The translations under genes and the position numbers were made by a program. From an uncultured Clostridia bacterium (GTDB taxonomy: Bacteria > Bacillota > Clostridia > Christensenellales > Borkfalkiaceae), in contig CALVLV010000006.1 in assembly GCA_944341075.1 (NCBI GenBank), positions 17,701-81,700 on the forward strand: a DNA stretch of 64,000 nt, in the 5' to 3' direction. Shown one piece after another: positions 25,441-33,904 of this stretch (position 1 is its first letter; each line of letters starts with the position of its first letter). A model generated the notes under the pieces. It did no database searches, had not been told where the DNA came from, and saw only the letters and a list, made by a program, of their open reading frames with translations.

Positions 25441-25929
25441 TTACGGCTGTATGCTCAGCCTTCCCCCCTCTTCGTCGTGCATAAGGGCGCCTTCCACCTT
25501 GTATTTTTTGAGTATGAAGTGCGTGGCGGTGGAAATTACGCTGTCGTAGGTGGAGATGCACTCCGATACAAAGCGCGAAACGGCGCGCAGCGAGGCGCTT
25601 TCGACTATCACGGCAAGGTCGTATGCGCCGCTCATCAGGTACAGGTTTTTTACCTCGGGGTGGGCGGCTATTTCACAGGCGATGGTGTCGAAGCCGTGGC
25701 CGCGCATGGGCGTTACCTTTACTTCGATAAGCGCCTCTACCCTTTCGACCTCGGCAAGGTCTTCGTTGACTATGGCGGTGTATTTTACTATAACGCCCTC
25801 TTCCTCAAGCTGCGAAACGGCGGACTTTACCTCCGCTTCGGATACGCCCAGCATGGCCGCCATGCTCGCCGCCGAAAGGCGGGAATCTTCGGTGAGAAGG
25901 GAGAGTATGTCCTTTTTTATCTTTTCCAT
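25441..25929 (-). CDS. Lrp/AsnC family regulator
   Basis: This 162-residue protein has an N-terminal winged helix (LSAASMAAMLGVSEAEVKSAV SQLEEEG) and a C-terminal RAM ligand-binding domain (YDLAVIVESASLRAVSRFV). The family senses amino acids. ATG 25929 follows GGGGGCAAC. The cotranscribed aminotransferase is its likely target. Confidence 0.92.
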   Translation of the reverse strand: MEKIKKDILSLLTEDSRLSAASMAAMLGVSEAEVKSAVSQLEEEGVIVKYTAIVNEDLAEVERVEALIEVKVTPMRGHGFDTIACEIAAHPEVKNLYLMSGAYDLAVIVESASLRAVSRFVSECISTYDSVISTATHFILKKYKVEGALMHDEEGGRLSIQP

Positions 25930-25959
25930 AAGTTGCCCCCGTCTGCCGCATTTTGCAGG

Positions 25960-26400
25960 CACAGCCTGCGCGCGGCAATATTTTTTATAAAGGTTATTTA
26001 TATTATATTAGAACTTTGCGCCGCCGTTGTCAACAAAAAAATTTAAAAGGAGAGTGCCCGAAAGGTGTATACGGCTATCAACCTGTCATTAACGCGATCG
26101 CGCCCTGCAGGCGGACGATACGCTATTCCGTTGCCTGTGGCTCCTTACGATTAAGTGAGCAAAGCGAACGCTCTACCATTGTCATTAACACTATTGGCGC
26201 TAACGCGCAACAATAGCTATTCCGTCGCTTTGCTCCTTACGACTAAGTGAGCATAAAGCGAACGCATGGAGAAATCTCTTTGCATAACGCTCATTTTTAT
26301 TGAGATTTCTCCACTCGCTATCGCTCGGTCGAAATGACAAATAATAAATAACATACTTTTCGGGAACACCTTTAAAAAATAGGCGGGGAATGTGGCGCAG
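25960..26400. repeat. Gene-free region with palindromic repeats
   Basis: A family repeat runs from about 26225 to 26341 (GACTAAGTGAGCATAAAGCG ... GGTCGAAATGACA) with partial fragments before it (CTATTCCGTTGCC, GCGCAACAATAGC). The Lrp promoter should lie near 25990-26040. No gene is seen. Confidence 0.55.
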
Positions 26401-26404
26401 ACAA

Positions 26405-26433
26405 TTTACAAAGGCGTGCATTTAAGGTATAAT
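26405..26433 (+). promoter_or_regulatory. Promoter of the 86-residue gene
   Basis: TTTACA (26405-26410) and TATAAT (26428-26433) have a 17-nt spacer, with the ATG about 30 nt downstream. Confidence 0.75.
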
Positions 26434-26463
26434 ATAGTTCACATTGCAAATTTGAGGTGACTG

Positions 26464-26724
26464 ATGATAAAGATATGGGGCAGAATTGAAAAGGAACACA
26501 AAATTGTAAGGCAGACCACATACGAGAGCATTGCAAAGTTTGAGTGGGGCGACTTTTTTAACTACCTTTCGGACATATGCGAGGCGCTTGACGTTGCCAC
26601 GCCCGTGCTTTTGAAGACGCACATATTCAACTACGCCAAGTTCAACCGCGTCACCTTTCTGCCGCGCGACTTTACCGAACCTGTAAATTTTGACAAGCTG
26701 ATACTTGAAAACATTTTAAGATAG
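26464..26724 (+). CDS. Conserved small protein of unknown function
   Basis: The gene encodes 86 residues with an acidic/aromatic composition and no membrane segment or signal. It begins MIKIWGRIEKEHKIVRQTT and has several aromatic-acidic clusters (FEWGDFFNYLSDICEALD). A GAGGTGA ribosome site and a good promoter support it. The composition and clean start look like a real gene. I do not recognise the family. Confidence 0.75.
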   Translation: MIKIWGRIEKEHKIVRQTTYESIAKFEWGDFFNYLSDICEALDVATPVLLKTHIFNYAKFNRVTFLPRDFTEPVNFDKLILENILR

Positions 26725-26843
26725 CCCGCCGACAACGGGGGCTTTACGCAAGGCGCAACTACATTTCCCCTTATTTTTCTGCGCCACCGTGCATATGCCT
26801 TTAAATGCGGCATATCCGCCGTCGTTTTCGGCAAAAAATTACA

Positions 26844-26859
26844 TGTTTCACGTTAAACT
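26844..26859 (+). promoter_or_regulatory. Divergent parS-like site
   Basis: TGTTTCACGTTAAACT matches the Bacillus parS palindrome at 14 of 16 positions. It lies about 18 kb left of the origin-proximal sites and overlaps the start of a terminator. Confidence 0.4.
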
Positions 26860-26891
26860 GCCCTGCGCGCCTTTTTTGGTGCGCAGGGCAG
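26858..26891. terminator. Terminator between convergent genes
   Basis: CTGCCCTGCGC/GCGCAGGGCAG with a 12-nt loop and a T-rich tail on the plus strand ends the 86-residue gene transcript and faces the SHOCT gene. Confidence 0.8.
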
Positions 26892-26895
26892 ACTT

Positions 26896-27723
26896 TTATT
26901 TTATTCCCAAAGCTTTTTCGCGGGCTTTTTTATATTCTTCTTCGTCTATAAGCCCGTCCTCGTACAGCTTTTTCAGATTTTCCAGCTCTGAACGGCGGTC
27001 TGTCTGCGTCATGCCGGCCACGACGGAGGATCTGCCTGCAGCGTTATTAAAGTTACGCCTTACTTTGCCGCTTTCCGCCGCTTTAGCCGCTTTAGCTGCG
27101 CGCGCGTTTGCCGCGGCCAGTCTTTTTGCTTCACGCTCTTCTTTCCGTTTCTGTTTTTCTGCAAGTTTTGTTGCCTTATATTGTGCCTTGCGCTCCTTTG
27201 GCGGAAGTTGCAATTCTTCCCACGTCCAGCGGAAATATTTAAAATATTGAATTAGATAATACAATACAAACGGCATTACCGCTACACTCACTCCAAAAAA
27301 TATAACATGAAAAAGTAATTTCCAATCACCCAGATGACTTATTAAGTAGAAACAAAAAAATAAGCATGAAATAGAAATGAATGCTCCGATTGCCGTAATA
27401 ATAAATATTAAAACCGCAACGCCATATGTAAGAACTTTTATTTTCTTTGAGATGAGCATATTTATGTCATTAGAGCAGCAGTGCCAACAACGACTAGAAG
27501 CAAGATTTATAATGGCGTAACCGACAACAGGTATGCTTATAAAACCAATAAAATACGCAATACCCGTTCCCCCTATTACTAATAATAAGAACATTACAAC
27601 AATAATTTCCATAGCAAACGCTAGGCGGTATATAAAAAAAATACGGTCAAAATCTTTTTTCGCTTTTTTATATATGCGCTCATATTCACATTCGCCCGTA
27701 ACACTGTATTTACCTATTTTCAC
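26896..27723 (-). CDS. Membrane protein with C-terminal SHOCT domain
   Basis: This 275-residue protein has four predicted membrane helices (about 33-55, 60-80, 98-125, 135-158), a long Lys/Arg/Ala-rich coil (about 170-215), and a SHOCT motif at the end (LENLKKLYEDGLIDEEEYKKAREKAL). SHOCT is a short oligomerisation motif. A CWHCC cluster lies between helices 2 and 3. It overlaps the upstream gene by 4 nt. The function of the pair is unknown. Confidence 0.82.
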   Translation of the reverse strand: MKIGKYSVTGECEYERIYKKAKKDFDRIFFIYRLAFAMEIIVVMFLLLVIGGTGIAYFIGFISIPVVGYAIINLASSRCWHCCSNDINMLISKKIKVLTYGVAVLIFIITAIGAFISISCLFFCFYLISHLGDWKLLFHVIFFGVSVAVMPFVLYYLIQYFKYFRWTWEELQLPPKERKAQYKATKLAEKQKRKEEREAKRLAAANARAAKAAKAAESGKVRRNFNNAAGRSSVVAGMTQTDRRSELENLKKLYEDGLIDEEEYKKAREKALGIK

Positions 27724-28184
27724 AACCTCTCCTCCAATCTCTCTATAAACGCAACTGCTTTTTCGCCCTGTTCGCGAGAAAGACGCATTATTCCGCTTTC
27801 CAAAGCGCCGTTCAATCTGATACCGAGCTCGTCAACGTGTACAAAAGTACTGCTTTTTGCCCTGTTTGCAAATTTAAGGCACAAGTTTTCTACCCGACAA
27901 AAATAATCAAAATTTTTGCCGAACGGCGCAGAATATGGTTTATAACCGACATGAGAAGTTGCGCGGTAGCAACCTATAACGCGCCCCGCCCACTCCTTAT
28001 TTTTAAATGATTTGGGAATATACTGAATGAGAATATCGCCGCGGCAGACCATGCCCGCAGCCACCTTGCTTAAAATTACGGTGCACTCGCTTTCCCAAAA
28101 AAGGCTTCCGCTATCCTCAAAAAACGGAACAGGGTCGCCGCCGTTCATTTTACTGTCGCCCAAAATTTTTAAAAAATAGTTCAT
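27720..28184 (-). CDS. Unknown protein cotranslated with the SHOCT membrane protein
   Basis: The protein is 154 residues with no membrane segment. A beta-rich middle (AGMVCRGDILIQYIP, then WAGRVIGCYRATSHVG) has a rhythm like PUA/EVE-type barrels, but I cannot assign it. The C terminus is helical (ALESGIMRLSREQGEKAVAF). ATG 28184 is chosen over one 17 codons upstream, which would place the start in the operator. It is the first gene of a two-gene unit divergent from an XRE regulator. Confidence 0.72.
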   Translation of the reverse strand: MNYFLKILGDSKMNGGDPVPFFEDSGSLFWESECTVILSKVAAGMVCRGDILIQYIPKSFKNKEWAGRVIGCYRATSHVGYKPYSAPFGKNFDYFCRVENLCLKFANRAKSSTFVHVDELGIRLNGALESGIMRLSREQGEKAVAFIERLEERL

Positions 28185-28208
28185 TTTGTACCCCCGTTTT
28201 GCCGTATA

Positions 28209-28222
28209 GGCTATATATAGCC
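28209..28222. promoter_or_regulatory. Palindromic operator for the XRE regulator
   Basis: GGCTATATATAGCC is a perfect palindrome at the predicted transcription start of the minus-strand operon. A second half-site (ATATATAGCC, 28234-28243) lies between its -35 and -10. This is a typical layout for XRE repression. Confidence 0.65.
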
Positions 28223-28225
28223 TAA

Positions 28226-28255
28226 ATTGTATCATATATAGCCCACTACTGTCAA
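28226..28255 (-). promoter_or_regulatory. Promoter of the SHOCT operon
   Basis: TTGACA (28255-28250) and TACAAT (28231-28226) on the minus strand have an 18-nt spacer overlapped by operator half-sites. Confidence 0.7.
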
Positions 28256-28291
28256 GGCATGCGTTGTATTATTAAAGAAAACAGGTATACA

Positions 28292-28525
28292 ATGAACACA
28301 TACACGGCGGTAAGAGAGCGGTTATTACAGCTTTTGGAACTTAAAAAAATTTCCATACACAAGCTTTCGCTTGAATCGGGCGTTTCCCCCTCCACTATAA
28401 AAAATATTTTATACGGAAAAAGCACCAATCCGGGGGTGGTTACCATAAAAATGCTTTGCGACGGGCTGGGCGTTACACTTGCAGAATTTTTCAGCACAGA
28501 GAGCTTTTTGCAGTCTGAAGATTGA
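28292..28525 (+). CDS. XRE-family regulator (77 residues)
   Basis: This is a compact Cro/C1-type protein: AVRERLLQLLELKKISIHKL then SLESGVSPSTIKNILYGKS, a typical HTH, followed by TIKMLCDGLGVTLAEFF. It is divergent from the SHOCT operon and next to the GGCTATATATAGCC operator, so it is the likely repressor of that operon (inference). ATG 28292 has only a weak AGGTATAC site. Confidence 0.85.
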   Translation: MNTYTAVRERLLQLLELKKISIHKLSLESGVSPSTIKNILYGKSTNPGVVTIKMLCDGLGVTLAEFFSTESFLQSED

Positions 28526-28565
28526 TCTGTTTTACAGGTAAATTATCTGCGTGAGGGAACGGATT

Positions 28566-28796
28566 ATGATAACATTGGAACAGATACGCGAGCGATTGGC
28601 GGAATGTATAAAACAGAGCGGAATGACGCAGACAGAGCTTGCGCAAAAGCTGGGCATAAAGCAGCCGACGATAGGGCAATACCTTTCGGGCAGGGCGATG
28701 CCCGCGCTTGATACGCTTGCCAACCTTTGCAGAATACTCGACGCGGACGCTAATTACATACTTTGCCAGGACACAGATAAAGGCGGGGACGCATAA
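28566..28796 (+). CDS. Second XRE-family regulator (76 residues)
   Basis: The helix-turn-helix TQTELAQKLGIKQPTIGQYLSG is followed by MPALDTLANLCRILDADANYILC. It lies 40 nt after the first XRE gene on the same strand, with GAGGGAACGG before the ATG at 28566. The pair probably share a transcript that ends in the strong terminator at 28781. Confidence 0.85.
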   Translation: MITLEQIRERLAECIKQSGMTQTELAQKLGIKQPTIGQYLSGRAMPALDTLANLCRILDADANYILCQDTDKGGDA

Positions 28797-28818
28797 AACA
28801 GTCCCCGCCTTATTTTTT
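28781..28818 (+). terminator. Terminator of the XRE pair
   Basis: AGGCGGGGAC/GTCCCCGCCT with a 10-nt loop is followed by TATTTTTTG. The stem starts inside the last codons of the second gene. Confidence 0.9.
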
Positions 28819-28880
28819 GCCGCGGTAAGCCAATAAAATATTAAATAAAGCCGGCTGCGCGCGGCAAAATATTTTTAAGT

Positions 28881-28918
28881 GTGCCGCCTGTGCCGCCAAA
28901 TGGCGGTACAGGCGGCAC
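28881..28918 (-). terminator. GC-rich hairpin after the small membrane protein gene
   Basis: GTGCCGCCTGT.CCGCC pairs with its complement over about 17 bp with a 4-nt loop, 6 nt past the stop at 28924. The U tract is weak. Confidence 0.55.
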
Positions 28919-28923
28919 ATAAT

Positions 28924-29205
28924 TTATTTCAATCCCCTGAACGGCCTGAAGGCAAGCAGGGCATATAGGCAGAATATTGCCGACACAAAGCCTATGCCGA
29001 GCACCACGCGCACGGCGGTAAGACTGCCGAAGCACAAAAACAGCAGCAGATTGAACCCCGCAAAGGCGTAAACGCCCCCGCATATGCCTAAAATAACCAG
29101 ATTTAAAAGGCAGGCGATACACGATAACCTCATGCAGGCAGTATGCGCAACGCGCGGTTTTTTACTCCGCCGAACGGCGCGAAAAAAATTTATGGCTGCG
29201 GGCAT
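28924..29205 (-). CDS. Small membrane protein of unknown function
   Basis: The protein is 93 residues with a basic N terminus and three hydrophobic segments (about 28-45, 48-63, 66-84). It has several Cys and a RPFRGLK end. The start lies 9 nt after the stop of the 365-residue gene and uses an AAAGGTG within that gene's last codons, so the two are probably coupled. An internal ATG at 29133 would leave only the membrane part. I do not recognise a family. Confidence 0.6.
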   Translation of the reverse strand: MPAAINFFRAVRRSKKPRVAHTACMRLSCIACLLNLVILGICGGVYAFAGFNLLLFLCFGSLTAVRVVLGIGFVSAIFCLYALLAFRPFRGLK

Positions 29206-29214
29206 ATCCGCGGA

Positions 29215-30312
29215 CTACACCTTTACCAGACTGCCCGTTTTTGCCGACTGGTACATTACCCAATAGCCGGAGCCTGCCCCGGCGGGGATAAAGCCCGCAA
29301 CGCCCTTTAAACTTTGGGGGCAGCGGCCCTGCGGGGCGGGCACGCCGTAGCATATGTATGCGGGGACCCCGTCCTCCTCTATCACCCCGAAAACATAGTG
29401 CCCCGAGCCGTAAGTTATGCGCGCCCAGCGGGAATGTAAAACTGTTTTTTCAAGCACATGTTCGCGCGGGTAGCGGCTGAAGATACAGTCTATTTCCTCC
29501 TTCATCCTGCTGTAGAAATGCGTATTTTGCCCGTTATTCTGCAGCGGCGGTCGGGGCATATCTCCGCCCGTATCTACAGGTTTTTGTCCGTTTGCCGCTG
29601 CCCTGAGCGGTCTGGCCTCCTGCTCTTCACGTACGCCGATATCAGCCTCATCCGCGCCCCCGCCGTGCCGCCGCGGTTGCGGCGCACATTCGCATACATC
29701 GCCATCGCCCTCATCACCATGCCCGCCTTCTCCGTCCGCGGCTGCGAGATTTTCCTCATGCCTCCATTCGTCGGTTGTTCCCGCGATATCTGCGGCGGGG
29801 TCTTTGGAGATAGTTTCTGCGGGGGTTCCTGCGATATCTGCGGCATATGTGCCGCCCTTTTTAAGGTCGGCCGCGTTCTGCGCATCAAATTCATAATAAT
29901 TTTCCTCGGCAATGGCCTCGTCTTCGTACGAAGAGGGCTTTGATTTTTCCTGGCGCTCGGCCTCGCGCACGGCAAGCGGGACTGCCCACGCCATATCGCC
30001 GCAGACGGCGGCTGCGACGGGCGTTACCGTGCCGTTGACAAAGCATATTGCCGCGGCAAACCCGCGGGAAGTATCGGCCTCGGTGAGCACCTCGCCGCCG
30101 CTCCCTTCAAACAGGGCGCATACAGTGCCGTCTGTTATTGCGGTGACATACCTGCCCGCCGAAAGCGGGGCGAAATTTATGAGCGATATTTCGGCGCGCA
30201 GGCAGGAGCCGTACTTTTCTGCCTTTACAAGCCCCGAAAGATTGGCGCCGAAGGTGGAAAAACCGCCCCTTAACGCCTTTATTACGGCGATATTTTTTGA
30301 ATAACCAGCCAT
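29215..30312 (-). CDS. Unknown protein with conserved ends and a long acidic middle
   Basis: This 365-residue protein has a well-ordered N-terminal 120 residues (GYSKNIAVIKALRGGFSTFG, LSGLVKAEKYGSCLRAEISL, APLSAGRYVTAITDG) that read as a compact beta-rich domain. A low-complexity acidic/Gly linker follows (about 135-255). A C-terminal domain (MKEEIDCIFSRYPREHVLEK, WARITYGSGHYVFGVIEEDG) ends in GYWVMYQSAKTGSLVKV. It has no signal or membrane segment. The two folded ends with a disordered bridge suggest a scaffold or coat-like role, but this is a guess. Confidence 0.78.
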   Translation of the reverse strand: MAGYSKNIAVIKALRGGFSTFGANLSGLVKAEKYGSCLRAEISLINFAPLSAGRYVTAITDGTVCALFEGSGGEVLTEADTSRGFAAAICFVNGTVTPVAAAVCGDMAWAVPLAVREAERQEKSKPSSYEDEAIAEENYYEFDAQNAADLKKGGTYAADIAGTPAETISKDPAADIAGTTDEWRHEENLAAADGEGGHGDEGDGDVCECAPQPRRHGGGADEADIGVREEQEARPLRAAANGQKPVDTGGDMPRPPLQNNGQNTHFYSRMKEEIDCIFSRYPREHVLEKTVLHSRWARITYGSGHYVFGVIEEDGVPAYICYGVPAPQGRCPQSLKGVAGFIPAGAGSGYWVMYQSAKTGSLVKV

Positions 30313-30586
30313 ATTATTTTTTACCAGCCTTTGCCGCGGCGCCGCCTGCATATATTGCGCCCGACTTTTAATATATTATATTGCACGCGCATGCGTAAAA
30401 TATTGTATTATTTTAAAATACGGGCGCGCATTAAGGCGAAATTATGTGCGCGCGTTAAAACAAAAATATAAGGCAATGCCGCATTTTATGCGCCCGTTGA
30501 ACCCGCACAGTCTGCAATATGGCCGATTATTTGCGGCGCAAACGCATAAATATCAGCTTTTTTATATTATTTTTTATTTAAAATTA
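30313..30586. other. Intergenic region before pckG
   Basis: AT-rich DNA with no gene. The first part may hold the promoter of the minus-strand gene at 29215; no clear hexamers were found for it. Confidence 0.5.
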
Positions 30587-30615
30587 TTGCGTTTGCAAAA
30601 AAATTACGATATAAT
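30587..30615 (+). promoter_or_regulatory. Promoter of pckG
   Basis: TTGCGT (30587-30592) and TATAAT (30610-30615) have a 17-nt spacer; AAAGGAG lies just before the ATG at 30658. Confidence 0.7.
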
Positions 30616-30657
30616 TATTTTGAAATAAAATTTTACAAAATATTAAAGGAGTAAAAA

Positions 30658-32658
30658 ATGGCACTTACGAAGAATAAGAAAATACTCTCCTTTGTTGAAG
30701 AGAGCGCCGACCTTGCCCAGCCCGACTATATAGTTTGGATAGACGGCAGCCAGAGGCAGATCGACGAGCTCAGAAGGGAGGCCGTTTATTCCGGCGAGCT
30801 TATAAAGCTCAACGATACCCTTTTGCCTGACTGCTACCTGCACCGCACCAAGGTGAACGACGTTGCAAGGGTGGAGGACAGAACCTTTATATGCACCACC
30901 AATCGCGACGACGCAGGCCCCAACAACTACTGGATGGACCCCAGGCAGGCGCACGAACTGGCAAACGAGATAGCGCGCGGCTCTATGCGCGGCAGGACGA
31001 TGTACGTTATACCCTACTCGATGGGCGCCGTAGGCTCTTCGTTTGCTCGCTACGGCATAGAAGTGACCGACTCCATTTACGTTGTGCTTAACATGAGCAT
31101 AATGACGCGCGTGGGCAGGAAGGCGCTGGACGCGATAGGCCCCCGCGGCGACTTTGTAAAGGGCTTCCACGCAAAGTGCAACGTTGACGCCGAAAACAGG
31201 TACATTCTGCACTTCCCCGAAGAGAACGAGATAATTTCGGTAAATTCGGCATACGGCGGAAACGTGCTGCTCGGCAAAAAGTGCTTTGCGCTGCGCATAG
31301 CCTCTTACCTGGGCAAAAACGAAGGCTGGATGGCCGAGCACATGCTTATACTCGGCGTAACCTTCCCCGACGGCGAAAAGAAATATATTGCGGCGGCTTT
31401 CCCCTCCGCATGCGGCAAGACCAACCTTGCAATGCTGATACCCCCCAAGCACTACCTTGACAAGGGCTATAAGATAGAGTGCGTGGGCGACGACATAGCG
31501 TGGATACGCGTGGGCGACGACGGCAGGCTGTGGGCGGTGAACCCCGAAAACGGCTTCTTCGGCGTGGCGCCCGGCACCAACGACCACTCCAACCCCAACG
31601 CCCTTGCCACCACCAAGCGCGGCACCATATTCACCAACGTTGCGCTGAACACCGACGACATGACCGTATGGTGGGAGGGCCTTACCAAGGAGCTGCCCGA
31701 GCACGTTATAGACTGGACGGGCAAGCCCTGGGATCCCAAAAAGTTTGACAAAAAGAACAAGTCTACCTGCGCGGCGCACCCCAACAGCAGGTTTACGGCG
31801 CCCGCAAAGAACTGCCCCTGCATTTCGCCCGAGTTTGAGAGCGCAAAGGGCGTGCCCCTTTCGGCGATAATCTTCGGCGGAAGAAGGGCCACCACTACTC
31901 CCCTTGTATACCAGTCGAGGGACTGGAACCACGGCGTGTTTGTGGGCAGCGCCATGTCTTCCGAAACGACGGCGGCAGCCACCGGCGCGACGGGCGTTTT
32001 AAGGCACGACCCCATGGCAATGAAGCCCTTTGCAGGCTACCACATGGGCGACTATTGGCAGCACTGGATAGACATGGGCAAACTTGTTAAAAACCCGCCC
32101 AAGATATTCAACGTAAACTGGTTCCGCCAGGACAAAGACGGCAACTTCATATGGCCGGGCTTCGGCGACAACATGCGCGTGCTTGAATGGATTTTGAAGC
32201 GCTGCGAAGACAACGTGGACGCAAAAGAGACGGCCATAGGCTACGTTCCCTACGCAGAGGATATAGACATATCCGAGCTCGACTACGAAGTAGCGCCCGG
32301 GCACAAGTTCGGCATAGAAGACCTTGAAGAGATACTCAAAGTGGACGAAGCTCGCTGGGGCTACGAGGCCGAGGAGCTTGAGGGCTACTACAGGAACTCC
32401 ATAGGCGACAGGATCCCCAAGGAGCTTTGGGACTGCCTTGAGACGCTGAAGGCAAACTGTGCCGAGGCCAAGGCGGCGGCAGACGCGGCAAAGCCCGCAG
32501 AGGCACCCGCTGCAACCGAAGAGATACCCGCAGAAAAGCCCGCATACACCGGCAAGAAGCGCGGCAGAAAGCCCGGCTCCAAGAACAAGCCCAAGCAGCC
32601 CGAACCCGCACCCGTAAAGCGCGGCAGGGGCAGGCCCCGCAAAAACCCCGTGGTTTAA
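30658..32658 (+). CDS. pckG: Phosphoenolpyruvate carboxykinase (GTP) with AT-hook tail
   Basis: PckG interconverts oxaloacetate and PEP with GTP/GDP. Residues 1-600 follow the GTP-type family: the P loop FPSACGKTNLAM (about 249-260), the metal-site region VGDDIAWIR, the nucleotide loop and the mobile lid PFAGYHMGDYWQHW. After about residue 605 comes a 60-residue tail rich in Ala/Pro/Lys with two DNA-binding AT-hook motifs, GKKRGRKPGSKNKP and VKRGRGRPRKNP. The tail is in frame and ends at a normal stop. Related AT-hook cores (RGRP) bind the AT minor groove in other proteins. Transcription is from a good promoter. Confidence 0.96.
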   Translation: MALTKNKKILSFVEESADLAQPDYIVWIDGSQRQIDELRREAVYSGELIKLNDTLLPDCYLHRTKVNDVARVEDRTFICTTNRDDAGPNNYWMDPRQAHELANEIARGSMRGRTMYVIPYSMGAVGSSFARYGIEVTDSIYVVLNMSIMTRVGRKALDAIGPRGDFVKGFHAKCNVDAENRYILHFPEENEIISVNSAYGGNVLLGKKCFALRIASYLGKNEGWMAEHMLILGVTFPDGEKKYIAAAFPSACGKTNLAMLIPPKHYLDKGYKIECVGDDIAWIRVGDDGRLWAVNPENGFFGVAPGTNDHSNPNALATTKRGTIFTNVALNTDDMTVWWEGLTKELPEHVIDWTGKPWDPKKFDKKNKSTCAAHPNSRFTAPAKNCPCISPEFESAKGVPLSAIIFGGRRATTTPLVYQSRDWNHGVFVGSAMSSETTAAATGATGVLRHDPMAMKPFAGYHMGDYWQHWIDMGKLVKNPPKIFNVNWFRQDKDGNFIWPGFGDNMRVLEWILKRCEDNVDAKETAIGYVPYAEDIDISELDYEVAPGHKFGIEDLEEILKVDEARWGYEAEELEGYYRNSIGDRIPKELWDCLETLKANCAEAKAAADAAKPAEAPAATEEIPAEKPAYTGKKRGRKPGSKNKPKQPEPAPVKRGRGRPRKNPVV

Positions 32659-33108
32659 GCCTTGAACGCTATATTTTGTAATTGACCCACGCATATGCGG
32701 CAATTTATGATATTTGGCAAATGGTATTGTAAGTTTTTTAAAAGCAAAATTATAGTTTTTTGAATTTTTTAATGGAATGGTAAATGCCGCGGCGCTTAAA
32801 AAGCGCCGCGGCATTTAAATTATATAAGATAGGAATTGTGCAATACTATTGCGGCATAAAACTTACCATGTGTAAAGAGATCTCTCCATGCGCTCGCTAC
32901 GCTCGCTTAGTCGAGATGACAGGGGGGGGGATATGTGCCACTTAAACTGTCGGAATAACCTGAACCGGGGGTCATTTTGACCGAAACGAACGCAGTGAGT
33001 GAAGTGGAGAAATCTCAAAAAACCTCCGTCACGCTATACGTGCCACCTCAATTAGTGAGGCAGCAATACGGCAATAATTGCGCCATATTGTGGCCCCAAT
33101 CACGAAAA
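32659..33108. repeat. Intergenic region with terminator and outward-facing repeat halves
   Basis: A bidirectional terminator (32782-32816) is followed by two halves of the GTCATTTCGAC repeat family in inverted order: GAGATCTCTCCATGCG ... GTCGAGATGACA (32880-32923) and GGTCATTTTGACCGAAACGA ... GGAGAAATCTC (32970-33017), separated by a G9 tract. No gene is seen. Confidence 0.6.
32782..32816. terminator. Terminator of pckG
   Basis: AAATGCCGCGGCGCTT and its complement form a long stem; tails are AT-rich on both strands. Confidence 0.8.
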
Positions 33109-33831
33109 TCACTCCCTTTTTAAAAAACCTTCTTCATTTTTATGCTTTTTATCTTCGCCCTTGCCGTCGGGCACGCCACTGAATATATCGGCAACGCAGT
33201 CCAGCCCCATGTCGCCGTCTTCAGAGATAATTATCACCGCCACTATCACCGCGACGGCAAACACCGAATATGCCGACAGGGTGAGCGCGCGTATAAGTTC
33301 CTTTAAGTTGTGCGATCCCGATACCATGGCATAAGTAAATGCCGCCACAACGAGCATATAGTACCCGAATGTAGACACGAACGTCGTATTGGTGAATATT
33401 ACCACAAGTATGTACGCGACGGCGGAAATTGCCAGCCATATAAAGAAGAACGCCTTTATGTGCTTTGAAATGAATGGTATAAGACATAGCGCGAAGAACA
33501 CCCACAGATATGCCACGCAGGCGAGGCATATGAGCAGCATGGTGACAAAGTTATTTTCCAGCCCGCGGAAAAAGTACCACGCGCGTATGCAGAACCCAAG
33601 CGCCACGGCATTGGCGGCAAAGCATGCCAGATTTACGGCGGTGTTGCCCCTGACCACAAAGGCGACCAGACCGCTCAAAATGAGCAATATTACGCCGACT
33701 ATCAGAAAGAGCCAGCCGTAGGACTCGTGCTCCAACCGTACGTACCCGAGCGCCAGCGCCACTGCCGAGGCTACGAGCAGGAAAATAAAGGTTGCAAGGC
33801 TGACTATGCCCGCCTTTTTGAATTTATTCAC
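33109..33831 (-). CDS. Polytopic membrane protein of unknown function
   Basis: The protein is 240 residues with six to seven hydrophobic helices (for example IVSLATFIFLLVASAVALAL and WLFLIVGVILLILSGLVAFV) and an acidic then basic C-terminal tail (GKGEDKKHKNEEGFLKRE). The start is GTG 33831 after AAAGGGGGAACT. It lies upstream of repeat DNA and next to another small membrane protein gene. I do not recognise a family. Confidence 0.8.
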   Translation of the reverse strand: MNKFKKAGIVSLATFIFLLVASAVALALGYVRLEHESYGWLFLIVGVILLILSGLVAFVVRGNTAVNLACFAANAVALGFCIRAWYFFRGLENNFVTMLLICLACVAYLWVFFALCLIPFISKHIKAFFFIWLAISAVAYILVVIFTNTTFVSTFGYYMLVVAAFTYAMVSGSHNLKELIRALTLSAYSVFAVAVIVAVIIISEDGDMGLDCVADIFSGVPDGKGEDKKHKNEEGFLKRE

Positions 33832-33904
33832 AGTTCCCCCTTTGCCGCCGCGCATAATGCGCCGTGTGCGCTTTTTGCAGTAACGCGGCTGCCTTATTTA
33901 TCAT

